From assembly GCF_027887165.1 (NCBI RefSeq), contig NC_077233.1:231407372-231471371 (forward strand): DNA of 64,000 nucleotides. The letters are read 5' to 3'. A program made the translations under genes and the position numbers. The notes beneath the pieces were generated by a model. That model searched no databases. It worked only from the letters and a program-made list of their open reading frames with translations, and was not told the origin of the DNA. Positions 10,735 to 23,089 of this stretch are shown here, in pieces; the stretch's first letter is position 1, and the number at the start of each line of letters is the position of its first letter. This stretch comes from Monodelphis domestica (Eukaryota > Chordata > Mammalia > Didelphimorphia > Didelphidae).

Positions 10735-11584
10735 CTGACTATCCTTCCATATCAATCTTTAAAAAACACTTTAAAAAGACAGGAATCCAAACAACAGGAA
10801 GAAGTCATGGGGCTCTCCCACTGAAGACAATTTGAAATAGAGGCAGAGTAAATTTTCATAGTATAAGAAGGAATTAGAAGTAAAACTGCACCCAGAGATG
10901 TGCTAGATGACCCCCAACTACTGCTCTAGGTTCTACAATTGGGTGTAGAATAACTTCAGGATCTCAGGACAGGGGTTATACCAGCAAAAATGTTCCTCAG
11001 ACCCACCCCTTGAAGTCCCAGGTCCTGGCAACAGCCTAAAGTGAGGACCAAAAGTCCTTCTGGCTGGGCACACTCAAGTCTCAGGCACTGGCTGCATTGA
11101 AGACTTGGCCCCAGGTCAAATTAGCTCACACTGCGTAACCCTGCAAACCAGCAGAAGAGAGAGAATCAGCAAGCAGCTTGCAGAATCTCCAATCTATAGG
11201 CAAAAACCCCAAGAGGCTTGAAAAATAGGCAAACAACAGAATAAAAATGTAACTCTCAAAAACTTCTATGGAGAAAAAAAGAGCAAAGAGCAAAACCAAA
11301 AGAGAATGAGGAGATTCAAGCAAGTACAAGTAAAACTGAAAAAAAAAAGAAATTAGTCTCATACTCTGGAAGAACTAAAAAAAATTCAAAAATCAAATAA
11401 GATAGGTTTATGAAAATGGGAAAAATAACAGCTTAAAAAAGCAAAATTGGTCAACTGGGAAAAGAGGCAGAAAAATCCACTAAAGAAAAGAGTGCCATGT
11501 AAAGTAGAATGAACCAAATGGGGGGGAAAAGATCAAAAGGTCATGTAATAAATTCAGTTTTTTTAATTAGAAGTGAATGGGGGG

Positions 11585-11751
11585 AGGGGGAAGCTGAGTA
11601 GCTCAGTGGATTGAGAGCCAGGCCTAGAGAAGGGAGGTTCTAGGTTCAAATCTGTCCTCAGTCACTTCCTAGCTGTGTGATTCTGGGAAAGTCTTTTAAC
11701 TATTGCCTAGCCATTACGCCTCTTCTGTCAAGTAAGAAGGTAATGGTTTTT
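11585..11751 (+). mobile_element. Marsupial SINE inserted in L1 copy B
   Basis: AAGCTGAGTAGCTCAGTGGA..GGTTCAAATCTGTCCTCAGT..AGAAGGTAATGG. Flanks TTAATTAGAA (11563-11572) and TTCATTAGAA (11750-11759) look like a short target duplication. It sits in ORF1 of the old L1 and is therefore younger than it. Confidence 0.88.
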
Positions 11752-14700
11752 CATTAGAATTGGGCAAATAGAAGCTAACAATAATAAAACAAAATCAAAA
11801 GAAGAAAAAATAGAAGAAAATATGAAATATTTTATTGAAAAAAACAATTGACATGGAAAATAGATCTAGGAGAGACAATTTGATAATGTTTGGACTACCT
11901 GAAAGTCATGATCAAAAGACAAAAAAGCCTGGACTTCATATTGCAAGAAATTATCCAAGAAAACTGCCCTGGTTTTCTTAAACAAGAAAGTAAAAAAGAC
12001 ATTGAATGAATCCACAGATCACCTCCTACAACAAATCTTCAAATGACAACTCCCAGGAATGGTATAGGCAAGTTCAAAAGTTCTTAGGTCAAGGAGAAAG
12101 TACCTCAAGAAGCAAGAAAGAAACAATTCAGATATCATGGAGTCTCCATCAAGATTACAAAGAATAAGGCAATTTCCACATTGAAGGGCCACAAGGCTTG
12201 GAATATGATATTCCAGAATGCAAGAGAACTGGGTTTACAACAAGAATCACCTACCAATCATAACTGACTATATTCTTTCAGGAGAAAGTATGGTTATTTA
12301 ATAAAAATAGAATATTTCCAAGCATTCCTGAAGAAAACTCCAGATTTAAACAGAAAATTGGATGTCTAAATAAAAAATTCAAAAGAAGCATAAAAAGTTA
12401 AATAAGAAAAAGAAAAAAATTTAAGGGCTTCAATAAGGTCATACTGTTTATATTCCTATATGGAAAGGAAATATCTGCAACTCTTAAAATTTGTTATCGT
12501 TATCATAGTAGTTAAAAGAAGTATACATAGACAGAGGGTGTGATAGTAAGCTGTTAAGGATGATATGCAAAAAAAAAAAAACCAAGGTGTGAAAAAGATG
12601 ATTACACTAAGAGAAATGAGAAAGAAAATAAAATGGGGCATATTATATCTCATAAAAAGGCACGGGGTGGGTGGCAACTATAACTGTGGAGGGTAAGATG
12701 AGAGTCGTCTCTCATGGTTAATACTTAAACTTTACTCTCATTAGAATTAGCTCAGAGAGGGAAAAACAGCTAGATTCATTGGGGGTATACTATGTTACCT
12801 TATCCTTCAGAAAAGTAGAAGGAGAATAAAGAAAGGAGTAGTGGGGAGGGGGGTAGAAGATAAGGGAGAGAAAAATTTGGGATGATTAAAAGATTCTATA
12901 GAGAAGTAAGAGGGGAATAAGAAGTGTGGTGGTGGGAAGGAGAGTAATTTAAGGGAAGGGGTAAGGGGGAGTGATTACAAGCAAAACACTGGTGTGGAGG
13001 GAAAGAATGAAAGGAGAAAGGGCAGGATAAAAAGAGGAAAACAAGATGGAAGGGAATACACAGATGGTAATCATAACTATGAATATAAATGGGATGAACT
13101 CATCTATAAAATGGAAGCAGATAGAAAAGTGGATTAAAAACTAGAATCCTATCATATGTTGTTTACAAGAAAAACATTTAAGGCAGGTAGATACACCCAG
13201 AGTAAAGGTGAGGGGCTGGTGCAGAATCTATTGGGATTCAACTGATACTCTACGCCCCCCCAAAAAAGTAGGAGTAGCAATCAAAATATCAGAGCTAAAA
13301 CAAAAATAGATCTGATTAGAAGAAATAAGGAAGTTAATTACATCTTGATAAAAGGTAGCATAGACAATGAAGTAATATCAGTACTTAACATATTTGTACC
13401 AATTGGCATATCATCCACATTTTTAAAGGAGAAACTAAAGGAATTTAAGGAGGAAACAGACAATAAAACTTTACTAGCAGAGGATCTTAACTTCTCCCAT
13501 CAGAACTAGATAAATCTAACAAAAAATAAACAAGAGTAAAAAAAGTGAATTAAGTTTTAGAAAAGCTAGATTTAATAGATATTTGGAGAAAAATGAGTAG
13601 GGATAAAAAAGGAATATACCTTCTTTTCAGCAACTCATAGTACATTTACAAAAATTAACCATGTACTAGGGCATAAAAACTTCATAACCAAATTCAGAAA
13701 AGTAGAAATAATAAATGCAACACATTTTCAGATCATAAGGCAATAAAATTATAATTAATAAGGGTACATGAAAAAGGTAAATTAAAATTAATTGGCAACT
13801 AAAGAGAATGTCATTCTCTTTAATGAATGACAATGGTGTGACAACATATCAAAATTTATGAGATACAGCCAAAGTAATACTCAGGGGAAAATTTATATCC
13901 CTAAGTGCTTAAATAAATAAAATAGAGAAAAAGGAGATCAATGAATTAAGTATGCAAGAACAACAACAAAAAAAAAAAACTAGAAAAAAGACAAATTTAA
14001 AATCCCAAATTAAAGACTAAATTGGAAATCTTAAAAATCAAAGGAGAAATTAATAAAATTGAAAATAAAAGAACTATTGAAATAATAAATAAGACTAGGA
14101 TCTGGTTCTATGGGGAAAAAAACAAATAAAACGTAGAGATTGGTTAATTTGTTTAAAAAAGGAAAGAAAAGAATCTTAAATTAGCAGTATCAAAAATGAA
14201 AAGGGTGATTTCACCTCTGATGAAGAAAAAATTAAAACGATCATTAGGAGTTATTTTGCCTAATTACATGATAATAAATCTGATAATATAGATGAAATGG
14301 ATTAATATTTTACAAAAATATAAATTACCTAAATTAATGAAAGAGTAAATAGAATGCTTAAATAATACCATGTCAGAAAAAGAAATTGAATAAGCTATCA
14401 ATGAACTCCCCAAGAAAAAAAATCCCCATGGCCAGATGGATTCACAAGTGAATTCTATCAAACATTTAAGGAACAATTAATCCCAATATATTCAAAATAT
14501 TTGGCAAAATAAACAAAGATGAAGTCCAAATTATTGTTTTGACACAAATATGGTGCTGATACCTAAGCCAGGAAGACCAAAAACAGAGAAAGAAAATTAC
14601 AGGCAATTTCTCTAATGAACATTGATGCAAAAATCTTAACTATTTGGTATTTATACCAGGAATGCAAGGCTGGTTTAATATTAGGAAAACTATCAGCATA

Positions 14701-15240
14701 ATTGAGCATATCAATAATCAAATTAACAGAAACCACATGATTATCACAATAAATAGAGAAAAATCCTTTGTCAAGATCCAAAATCCATTACTATTAAAAA
14801 CACTAGAAACCATAGGAATTAAAGGATCTTTCCTTAAAATAATAAGTATTTATTTAAAACCATCAGCAAGTATCATTTGCAATGGAGATAAGTTAAAGGC
14901 TTTCTGATTAAAATCTGGAGCAAAGCAAGGATGATAATTATCTCCACTATTATATAATATTGTATTAGAAATGCTAGCTTTAGAGAGGAAAAATGAATTG
15001 AAGGAATTAAAGAAGGCCATAAAGAAACTAAACTATAATTTTGTGGATAATATAATGTTATACTTAGAGAATCCTAGAAAATCAACTAAAAAACTAGTTG
15101 AAATAAATAATAACTTTAACAAAGTTGCAGGCTACAAAACAAACCCACATAAATCATCATTGCCATATATTTCCAACAAAACTCAGCAGCAAGAGTTAGA
15201 AAAAGAAACTCTATTTAAAATTACTCTGGACAAAATTAGA

Positions 15241-16315
15241 TTGGGAAAAAATCTTTATAACAAAAGCCTCTGACAGAGGTCTTGTTACTCAAATTTATAA
15301 GGAGCTAAATCAATTGTACAAAAAAATCAAGCCATTCCCCAGTTGATAAATGGGCAAGGGCCATGAATAGTCCGTTTTCTGAAAAAGAAATCAAAACTAT
15401 CAATAAGTACATGAAAAAAGTGTTCTAAATCTCTTATAATTAGAGAAATGCAAATCAAAACAACTCTGAGGTACCACCTCACACCCAGCAGGTTGGCTAA
15501 TATGACAGCAAAGGAAAGTAATAAATGTTGGAGGGGGTGTGGCAAAATTGGGACACTAATACATTGCTGGTTGAGTTGTGAATTGATCCAACTATTCTGG
15601 AAGGCAATTTCCAACTATGCCTAAAGGGATTTAAAAGACTGCCTTCCATTTGATCTAGTCATGCCACTGATGAGTTTATACCCCAAAGAGATAATAAGGA
15701 AAAAGACGTAACAAAATATTTATAGCTGTGCTTTTGGAGTGGCAAAAAACTGGAAAATGAGGGGAATGTCCATCGCAAATTGTGGTATCTGTTGGTGATG
15801 GATTACTATTGTGGTAAAAGGAATAATGAAATGGAGGAATTCCATTTGAACTGGAAGGACCTCCTGGAAGTGATGTAGAGTGAAAAGAGCAGAACCAGGA
15901 GAACATTGTACACAGAGCCTGACACACTGTGGCACAATCAAATGTAATGGACTACTCTACTAGCAGCAATGAAATGATCCAGGACAATTCAGAGGGTCTT
16001 GGGAGAAAGAATGCTATCCATATCCAGAGAAAGAACTGTGGGAGCAGAAACACAGAAGAAAAACATTTGCTTGATCACATGGTTTTATGGGGATATGATT
16101 GGGGATATAGACTCTAAAAGATCACCCTAATGCAAATATGAATAATATGGAAATGAGTCTTGATTAGTGATACAAGTAAAACCCAGTGGAAATGCTTGAT
16201 GGCTATGGGAGGGGGAGGGACAAGAGGAGGGAAAGAAAATGAATCATGTAACAATAGAAAAATATTCTAAATAGATCAATTAAATAAATCAATTAAACAT
16301 AAACAAATAAAATCA
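15241..16315 (+). mobile_element. 5'-truncated L1 nested in L1 copy B
   Basis: Copy B ORF2 reads up to the KITLDKI segment (15240) and resumes at about 16316 with TAGACAAATGCAGGGATTAT, matching the later [11 protein letters not shown] segment of the same protein. Between them is a separate L1 3' part. It opens at the NWEKIFI..SDRGLVTQIYKELNQLY region, runs through the CCHC region (GGAGGGGGTGTGGCAAAATT) and ORF2 end, and has its own 3' UTR with an A/AATA-rich tail. Thus two ORF2 C-termini appear in tandem, at about 15.3-15.95 and 17.0-17.75 kb. Confidence 0.85.
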
Positions 16316-18762
16316 TTCTAGACAAATGCAGGGATTATATGAACACAATTAGAAAACACTTTCCACACAAATAAAGTTAGATCTAAAGAACTGAAAAAAT
16401 TAATTGCTCATGGGTAACCCAAACTAATATTAAAAAATGGTAATATTTACTTATTCAGTGCCATACCAAACTACCAAAAAACTATTTTACAGAACTAGAA
16501 AAAAAACAATTAAATTCATCTAGAAGAACAAAAGACCAAGAATTTCAAGGGAACTAATAAAAAAAGTGAAGGATGGTGGCGTAGAGGTACCAGTATCTTT
16601 AACTGTACAAAAAGCAGTAATCATCAAAGCAATCTGGTATTGTCTAAGAAATAGAAGGGTGTATCAATGGAATAGATTATGAGCAAATGACCTCAATAAT
16701 CTAGTGTTTGATAAACCCAAAGATACCAGCTTTTGAGATGACCTCACTATTTGATAAAAACTGCTGAGAAAATTGGAAAATAGTATGAAAAAATTAGATT
16801 TAAATATCTAACACCCTATACCAAGATAAATTCAAAATAGATATGTGATTTAAACATAAAGAGTGATATTATAAATAAATTAGGGGAACATAGACTAGTT
16901 TACCTGTCATTTCTATGGAGAAAGGAAGAAATGACCAAATGAGATAGAGACATTACAAGATGTAAAAATAATAATTTTGATTATATTAAATTAAAAGGGG
17001 ATTGTACAAACAAAACCAATGTAACTAAGATTAGAAGGGAAACATCAAACTTGGGGACATTTTTATATAAAATTTCTCTGATAATGGTCTCATTTCTCAA
17101 AAATATAAAGAAATAAGTCAAATTTATAAGAATCCAAGTCATCCCCCAATTGATAAATGGTCAAAGAATATGAATAGGCAGTCTTCAAAGGAAGAAATCA
17201 AAGTTATCAATAATCATATGAAAATAGGTTCTAAATCACGTGATTAAAGAAATCCACATTAAAACAACTCTGAGATACCATCTTACACTTAGCAGATTAG
17301 CCAGTATGACAGTAAAGGAAAATGTAAATGTTGGAGGGGATGTGGCAAAATTGGGACATTAATACACTGCTGGTGGAGTTGTGAACTGATCCAACCATTC
17401 TGGAGGGCAATTTGGAATTATGCCCAAAGGGCTATAAAAGAATGCCTACCCTTTGATCCAGCCATAGCACTACTAGGTCTGTATCCCAAAGAGATTTAAA
17501 AAATGGGAAAGGACAAATATATTTATAGCTACTCTCTCATAGTGGCAAAGAATCAGGAACCAAAGGAATGTCCCTCATTTGATGTCTGTATAAATTGTGA
17601 TATATGACAGTAGTGGAATGCTATTGTGCTATAAGGAATGATGAACAGGATGATTTCAGAAAGAGCTAGAAAGACCCACATGAACTAATGGGAAGTGAAA
17701 TAAGCAGAACCAGAAAAACAGTGTGCACAGTAATATACTAACCACAATACAATCACCCAGAACAGTTCTGAGGGACTTATGAAAAGAATGCTATCCATCT
17801 CCAGAGAAAGAAGTGTTGGCATAAGAATGCAGAAGGAAGCATATGAGTTATCACTTTTTATGTGGGTATATGCTTTAGAGTTTTGGTTTTATAAGATTAT
17901 TCACTTATAATAATGAATAATATTGAAATATTTTTGCATGTATACATGTATAACCCAGAATGAATTGCTTGCCAGCTCTGGGAGGGTGTAGGGATGAAGG
18001 AGGGAGACAGCTTGGATTATATAACTTCAGAAAACTCATGTGGACATTTGTTATTAAAACTTTTTAAATTAACAAAAAGGATGAGAATGAGATGTCCTAA
18101 GAGAAGGGGGAAGGGAGAGATAGGATGGGGAAATTTTCCTCACATGAAAGAGATATATAAAGGAAGTGCTTTTATACTGGGTGGAAAAATGGTAGTGGGG
18201 TTTGTAGGCAATGCTTGAATCTCACTCTCATTAGAATTGGTGCAAAGATGGAGGAATATGTATACACACTTAAGCAGATATAGAAATCTATCTTACCCAA
18301 CTGGGAAATAGGAGGGAAAGAGGATAAGAGACATGAACTTCAGGGAGAGGGTGATGATAAAAGGTAGGGTATTTTAAGGGAGACATTGATCAGAAGGAAT
18401 ACAAACTTTAGAGGAGTGATAGGACAGAGATTTGGATAAACAGACAAAAATAGGATGGGGGAAAATACACAGATAGTAATGAGTTGTGAAAGAGAATGGG
18501 AAGAACACACTCATAAAATGGAAGAGGATAGCAGAATGGATTAGAAACCAGAATCCAACAATATATTGTTTATAAAAGAAACACTTGAAGTAGAAAGACA
18601 CACAGAATTAAAATAGGGAACTAGAGCATAATAAATCATTTTGTATTAATGCATTAAAAAGGCAAGGGTAGCACTTGTGATCTCAGACAAAGCAAAAGCA
18701 AAAATAAACATAATTAAAGAGATAATCAGGGAAATTATTTTTTTAAAAAAAATACCAGATGA

Positions 18763-18950
18763 AGGACAGTTAGGTGACTCAGTAGACCAGGTCTAGAGAC
18801 AGAAGGTCTTGCATTCAAATTTAGCCTCAGACACTTTCTAGCTATGTGGCTTTGAGCAAGTCACTTAATCCCAGTTGCCTAGCCCTTACCACTCTTCTAC
18901 ATTGGAACCAGTGCTAGTATTGATTCTAAGAAGGAATGTAAGTATTTTTT
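18763..18950 (+). mobile_element. Marsupial SINE in L1 copy C
   Basis: AGGACAGTTAGGTGACTCAG..CATTCAAATTTAGCCTCAGA..TTGATTCTAAGAAGGAATGT. GGTAAGGG-tail family, diverged; it lost part of the head-proximal region. Confidence 0.85.
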
Positions 18951-19844
18951 AAACTAAATAAAAGATACTACAGACAATGAAGTAATATCAAAAAAAGTTT
19001 TAATGCAAGTTCCTCTGATAAAAGTCTAATTTCTCAAATATACTGGAAATTGAATCAAATTCATAAAAATAAGAGCCATTCTCCAATTGATAAGTGGTCA
19101 AAAGGTGTGGACAGACAGATTTCAGAAGACAAAATCAAAGTTATTTATATTCATATGAAAAAATGCCCCAAATCACTGTTAATTAAAAATGCTAATTAGA
19201 ACAACTGAAGTACTACCTCACACCTATTGGAAATGTAAAATGATAGAGTGGATAAAAGAAAATCGGTACACTTACAAACTTTTGATGGAGTTGTGAGCTG
19301 GTTCAATCATTCTGGAGGACAATTTGGTACTACATCCAAAGGATAATAAAACTGTTCATACCCTTTGACCCATCAAAACAACTACTTGTCTCCCAAAGAG
19401 ATCAAAGGGACAGGAAAAGGACTTATGTGTATAAAAATATTTATAGCAGTTCTTTTTTATGGTAAACAATTGGAAATTGAGGGAATGCCCATCAACTGAG
19501 GAATGAATGAACAAGTTATGGCATATGATTGCAATGGAGAACGATTGTACTATAAGAAATGACGAGGAGGGTATTTTTAGAAGAAAACATCAACAACTTC
19601 AGGGCAAATCCTATATGAACTGTTGTAAAAAAGTGAAGTGAGAAGAACTAGATTATTGTGCATAGTAATAGCACTCTTATAATAATGTAATAATGACCAA
19701 ATGTGAAAGCCTTGACTACTCTGATCAATATAATGATCCAAGAGAATTCCAAAGCAATGATGATAGAAAAAATGCTATTTTCTTCCACAAAAAAATGATG
19801 AACTCTGAGTACAAATTGAAGTATAATTTTCTTTCTTTCTTTCT

Positions 19845-20022
19845 TAAAAAAAAAAAAAACAAAACCACTTACCTTCCATCTTAGAATCATACTGTGAAAT
19901 GGTTCCAAGGCAGAACTTATCCAGGGTCACTCAGCTAGAAAGTGTCTGAGGCCAAATTTGAACCTAGGACCTCCTGTCACTAGGCTGTGCTCTCAATCAA
20001 CTGAGTTACCCAGTTGCCCCCT
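19845..20022 (-). mobile_element. Marsupial SINE in L1 copy C, odd tail
   Basis: Antisense copy ending AGTTACCCAGTTGCCCCC. Its tail is unusual: on the SINE sense strand the body (..GGTAAGTGGTTTTG) is followed by a T-run and then AAGAAAGAAAG, instead of the plain A-tail of the other copies. Confidence 0.88.
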
Positions 20023-20151
20023 TTTTTGCTTTTTTTGTGCAACATAATATGAAAATGTTCTGCATTATTTCACATATGCAATTGCTATTATTTTGTTTGT
20101 TTTCATGGTGAGTGGTTGGAGGAGTGGGTGAGAATTTGGAATTCAATTTTA

Positions 20152-20351
20152 TTTTTAAACCCTTACCTTCTGTCTTGGAGTCATTACTGTGTATTGGCTC
20201 CAAGGCAGAAGAGTGGTAAGGGCCAGGCAATGGAGGTCAAGTGACTTGCCCAGGGTCACACAGCTGGGAAGTATCTGAGGTCAGATTTGAACCTAGGACC
20301 TCCCATCTCTAGGCCTGGCTCTCAATTCACTGAGCTACCCAGCTGCCCCCC
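20152..20351 (-). mobile_element. Marsupial SINE with clear target duplication
   Basis: TTTTTAAACCCTTACCTTCT..GGGTCACACAGCTGGGAAGT..CCCAGCTGCCCCC. Flanked by GGAATTCAATTTTA (20138-20151) and GGAATTTAATTTTA (20352-20365), 14 bases with one mismatch. Among the least diverged SINEs of the window. Confidence 0.95.
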
Positions 20352-20400
20352 GGAATTTAATTTTAAAAAGAAAAGAATGTTCAAAATAAATAATGAATTT

Positions 20401-20745
20401 TAAAGGAAAAAATGAAATACTCTTTTATTTTAATGTTCTCTAAGCTCATTCATGACTCTTACTCTGTCTAGCTTGTTGGTCCCTTCAGTTTCCATTTTGG
20501 TTGACAGTAAAAATTTTAGTTCTATCTCCCTCTCTATAGTTTTAAGCATCGGTCAATCATCTTTCTTCCCCCATGATCTTGTGGGAAATCTTACCCTGTC
20601 TGCACCTATTGCAATTTTTAACTCTTTTTCTGATGATTATTAACTCTTAATTTACTGCCTTACTTTTTGATCAGATATTACATCCAACAACACCAAGAAG
20701 TTTGTTAGTTGACAAACTAATCACTGTTAGAGTGGAAGAGGTTGG
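20401..20745. other. Unassigned sequence
   Basis: AT-rich; a 63-codon frame (20452-20643) has no recognisable domain. Confidence 0.4.
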
Positions 20746-20749
20746 AGAT

Positions 20750-20960
20750 GGCAACAGCTGACATTTATATAGCACTTAATGCACATTATTTTACTTGATC
20801 TTCACAACAAGCCTATGAAGTAAATACTAAAGATATTATTATTCCCATTTTCTAAACAAGGAAACTGAGTCTCAAAGTGGTTTAGTACCTTGCCTATGGT
20901 CACAAACCAAGAAAACAGTGTAAAAACGTTTTATCCTAGTCTGTTCTGACTCAAAGCCCA
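20750..20960 (-). repeat. MIR relic, antisense
   Basis: CATTTATATAGCACTTAATGC, TTGATCTTCACAACAAGCCT, AACAAGGAAACTGAGTCTCAA and CTTGCCTATGGTCACAAACC: long antisense MIR order. Confidence 0.75.
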
Positions 20961-21084
20961 AAAGCCAAACACATTTTTCAGTAAACCATAAAGATACAAG
21001 AGAAAGGGGGAGCAATTGATGGATTGAGTTCTTGGAGGGGGCAGGTGGGGACAATCCTTTAGCTTCCCCTAATAACCCATTATG

Positions 21085-21280
21085 GAGCTATCAGCCATGA
21101 AATTATTTAATCCTTCTTGAGACTAATTCTATTTTTATCCAGTATAACCTCTTAGGGTAATGCATTTCACACTTTTGCTACTCAGTGTGAGGAATAGTTC
21201 TTTTTGTTTGTCTTAAATCTGTACCTCTCTCAACTTCCTTTTCGTCCCTTTCTAGGGTATTCGGGTAATTAGGATAACCT
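21085..21280. repeat. Possible CR1/L3 relic
   Basis: GAGGAATAGTTCTTTTTGTT and TGTCTTAAATCTGTACCTCT resemble a segment common in mammalian L3/CR1 3' regions. Low confidence. Confidence 0.35.
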
Positions 21281-21439
21281 TTATTAAGGCACTAAATGGG
21301 AAGGACAATTTTGGAAATAAACTCTAGCTGGCTTGCAATGAGAGGAGGCAAGAACATTTCCTGAAATTATTCCAAAGTCTTTTTGTTTGATGGCACAAAC
21401 TATGATGCTTTCCCCAAACTTTGGCATGATGTACCACAT

Positions 21440-21645
21440 AAACAAAGATCACAAACTTAAAACTGTAAATGCTCTTACAAGTCATCTACTCCAACCTCCT
21501 CATTTTATTAATAAGGAAACTGAGACCCTCAAAAATTAAAAAAAAAATTGCCTAATGTCACAGTGACAAAATGTTGGAGGTGGGATTTGAACCTATTTTC
21601 TCAGGTTCTAAATGCAATTTTTCCCCCACCACACTACATTAGTGA
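21440..21645 (-). repeat. Ancient MIR- or CR1/L3-like relic
   Basis: CTTACAAGTCATCTACTCCA, TCCTCATTTTATTAATAAGG, AACTGAGACCC and GGATTTGAACCTATTTTCTC: the ancient 'TCATCTAGTCCAACC' family. Confidence 0.55.
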
Positions 21646-22008
21646 TAGCAAGAGAGACAATTAGATTACTTCCGTAGATAGGAGGCCTCATCAGTTACAT
21701 GCTCCTTTGAATAATGCAGATTGTAACCCATCCAAATTTTCTTATTTTGTTTTATTTTTTCCCCATATCGTCCCCAAAATTCTGTATAGAGGCTCTATAA
21801 CTAATGTACAGAAGGCCTTCCTCCACACTTTTTAACATTCTATGGGTACCAGGACAGCACCTGGGCTGCCCATCTGTTTTCACCTTCATGATGCTGTTGG
21901 CCTACTTCTATTCTTATCATGTATCCCCTAGATGGTATCTTTTATAATAATTCTTACATAAAGCAATTATGGGTAATAAGCTACAGGCCACTTATGCTTC
22001 CCAGGAAT
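21646..22008. other. Unassigned sequence
   Basis: No element or gene recognised. Confidence 0.4.
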
Positions 22009-22009
22009 T

Positions 22010-22345
22010 TCAGAGAATCACAGAATCATAGACTTAAAGCTAGGAGGGATCTTGGAGGGCTTCTAGGCTAATCCTTTCATTTTCTAGATGAGAATCATCT
22101 AGAAATCCTCCTCCTCATTGCCCTTGGGATCACTTAATTGTGCAGAGATTGGGGGCATTTCATGAGTTCTACTCCTAGGTTACTGAATCATTGATGTACG
22201 TTAATGACCAAAGTCAACACACAGGCATAGTCTCATCACTTAAAAAAAATCTCCTCCTTTAATGAAGGAGGAAAGAGTCCCCCCAAAAGTGAAATCACTT
22301 CCCCAAAGTCACATAACCTGTTAGTGGTAAGTCCAAACGAGGACC
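22010..22345 (-). repeat. CR1/L3-like relic
   Basis: CAGAGAATCACAGAATCATAG, TAGGAGGGATCTTGGAGGGC, then CTTCCCCAAAGTCACATAAC. Old, internally rearranged. Confidence 0.5.
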
Positions 22346-22494
22346 TCACTCTATGGAGTAGATGGAGTTTGGGGGCAGGAAAAAGACTGGGATTACAGAA
22401 ATCACAGCAGAGTTTACCAGATGCAAACTAGCCAGCTGTTTTCTTCCTGTTGAATTCTGGGCTCACCTCTCTGTCTGTCTGCGGTGTCTGCCTA

Positions 22495-22532
22495 ATATAT
22501 CTATATCTATGTCTATATAATCTATATCGACT
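22495..22532. repeat. (TATCTA)n microsatellite
   Basis: Imperfect TATATC/TCTATA repeats. Confidence 0.8.
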
Positions 22533-22689
22533 TACAGGTTTGCCTATATGTGCTTTTTTTTTTCGTCGATGGGTTTTTGAAGCCTAATCAATCTGAATTA
22601 GCCTGTTTGCTAAAATGGTTAACTGCTCATGCTATGGCTTCTTGGAACCATAGGTGAGAGCTGGGTGAAAGGTGGACACCAAAAGTGGA

Positions 22690-23075
22690 GGAGCAGCCCT
22701 GAAAAGGGCATGGCAAGCCTCCATTCTAGAGGCCTCCAGTAGGGAGATGTCAACCCCAAGCATGTGAAGACTCCTTCCAGCAGCATGGGCAAATGAGGAC
22801 AATTGGCTCCACCAGCCAGGAAAGTAGCTGAAGCAGGTGCCACGGAGTACTTAGAGCTCATTAAAGACACCAAATTCATCCAGTGCATCCTGGACCATCA
22901 CCAGTCATTCTGACTTTTGTCTTGGGTTTGGACCTTGATGACTCTGGAAGAGAGGAGGAGGCTGATGGTTTTATGCAAGTCTGGCTCATTTAAATCTAAT
23001 TCTCTTGAAAGCCAAAATATTGCTCTGTGATGTCATTAGCTCTCTTCAAAAACAAAGGGCAAAAAACAACATGTA
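22690..23075 (+). repeat. Marsupial interspersed repeat, possibly RTE-linked
   Basis: Homologous to 35390-35735. Shared landmarks: CCCAAGCATGTGAAGACT, CAGTGCATCCTGGACCATCA, CCAGTCATTCTGACTTTTGT, GAGGCTGATGGTTTTATG, and an end with CTTCAAAAACAAAGGGCAAA. The 'CTCTTCGAGAACAAAGGACAAACAACAA' type 3' end is widespread in marsupials; linkage to RTE/MAR4 is from memory and tentative. Confidence 0.6.
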
Positions 23076-23089
23076 TATGTGTTTTCCCT

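Larger units (their letters stand above)
10735..18085 (+). mobile_element. Old near-full-length L1 copy B, interrupted
   Basis: A plus-strand L1 that can be followed through all its parts: 5' UTR (10735 to about 11170), ORF1 (about 11170-12400; the RNA-binding domain starts near 11875, translating as NLIMFGLPESHD), a purine-rich spacer (about 12400-13065), ORF2 (about 13065-17780) and 3' UTR. Without a SINE at 11585-11751 and a nested L1 piece at 15241-16315 it is about 6.1 kb. ORF1 and ORF2 carry many stops and length changes. A short stretch of RT is missing near 14640, between AATCTTAACTATTTG and the [10 protein letters not shown] region. Endonuclease, RT ([11 protein letters not shown] at about 14660) and CCHC regions are recognisable. 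It is much older than the copy at 53.5 kb. Confidence 0.85.
18086..20400 (+). mobile_element. Old L1 copy C, internally deleted
   Basis: It begins in the purine-rich inter-ORF spacer (ATGTCCTAAGAGAAGGGGGA) and includes the first part of the endonuclease (about 18475-18730, with the weak GSENMIQQYIV-like stretch and KETLEVERHTEL-type translation). From about 19,000 it jumps to the late ORF2 segment (CTCTGATAAAAGTCTAATTT). It continues through ORF2's end and a 3' UTR to GAATGTTCAAAATAAATAAT. More than 2 kb of ORF2, including the RT core, is missing. Three SINEs are inserted. The 3' UTR differs from that of copy B, suggesting a different subfamily. Confidence 0.72.

Noticed and set aside
22619-22888. 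89-codon minus-strand frame as an exon
   Set aside because: It overlaps an interspersed repeat that has a second copy at 35.4 kb.
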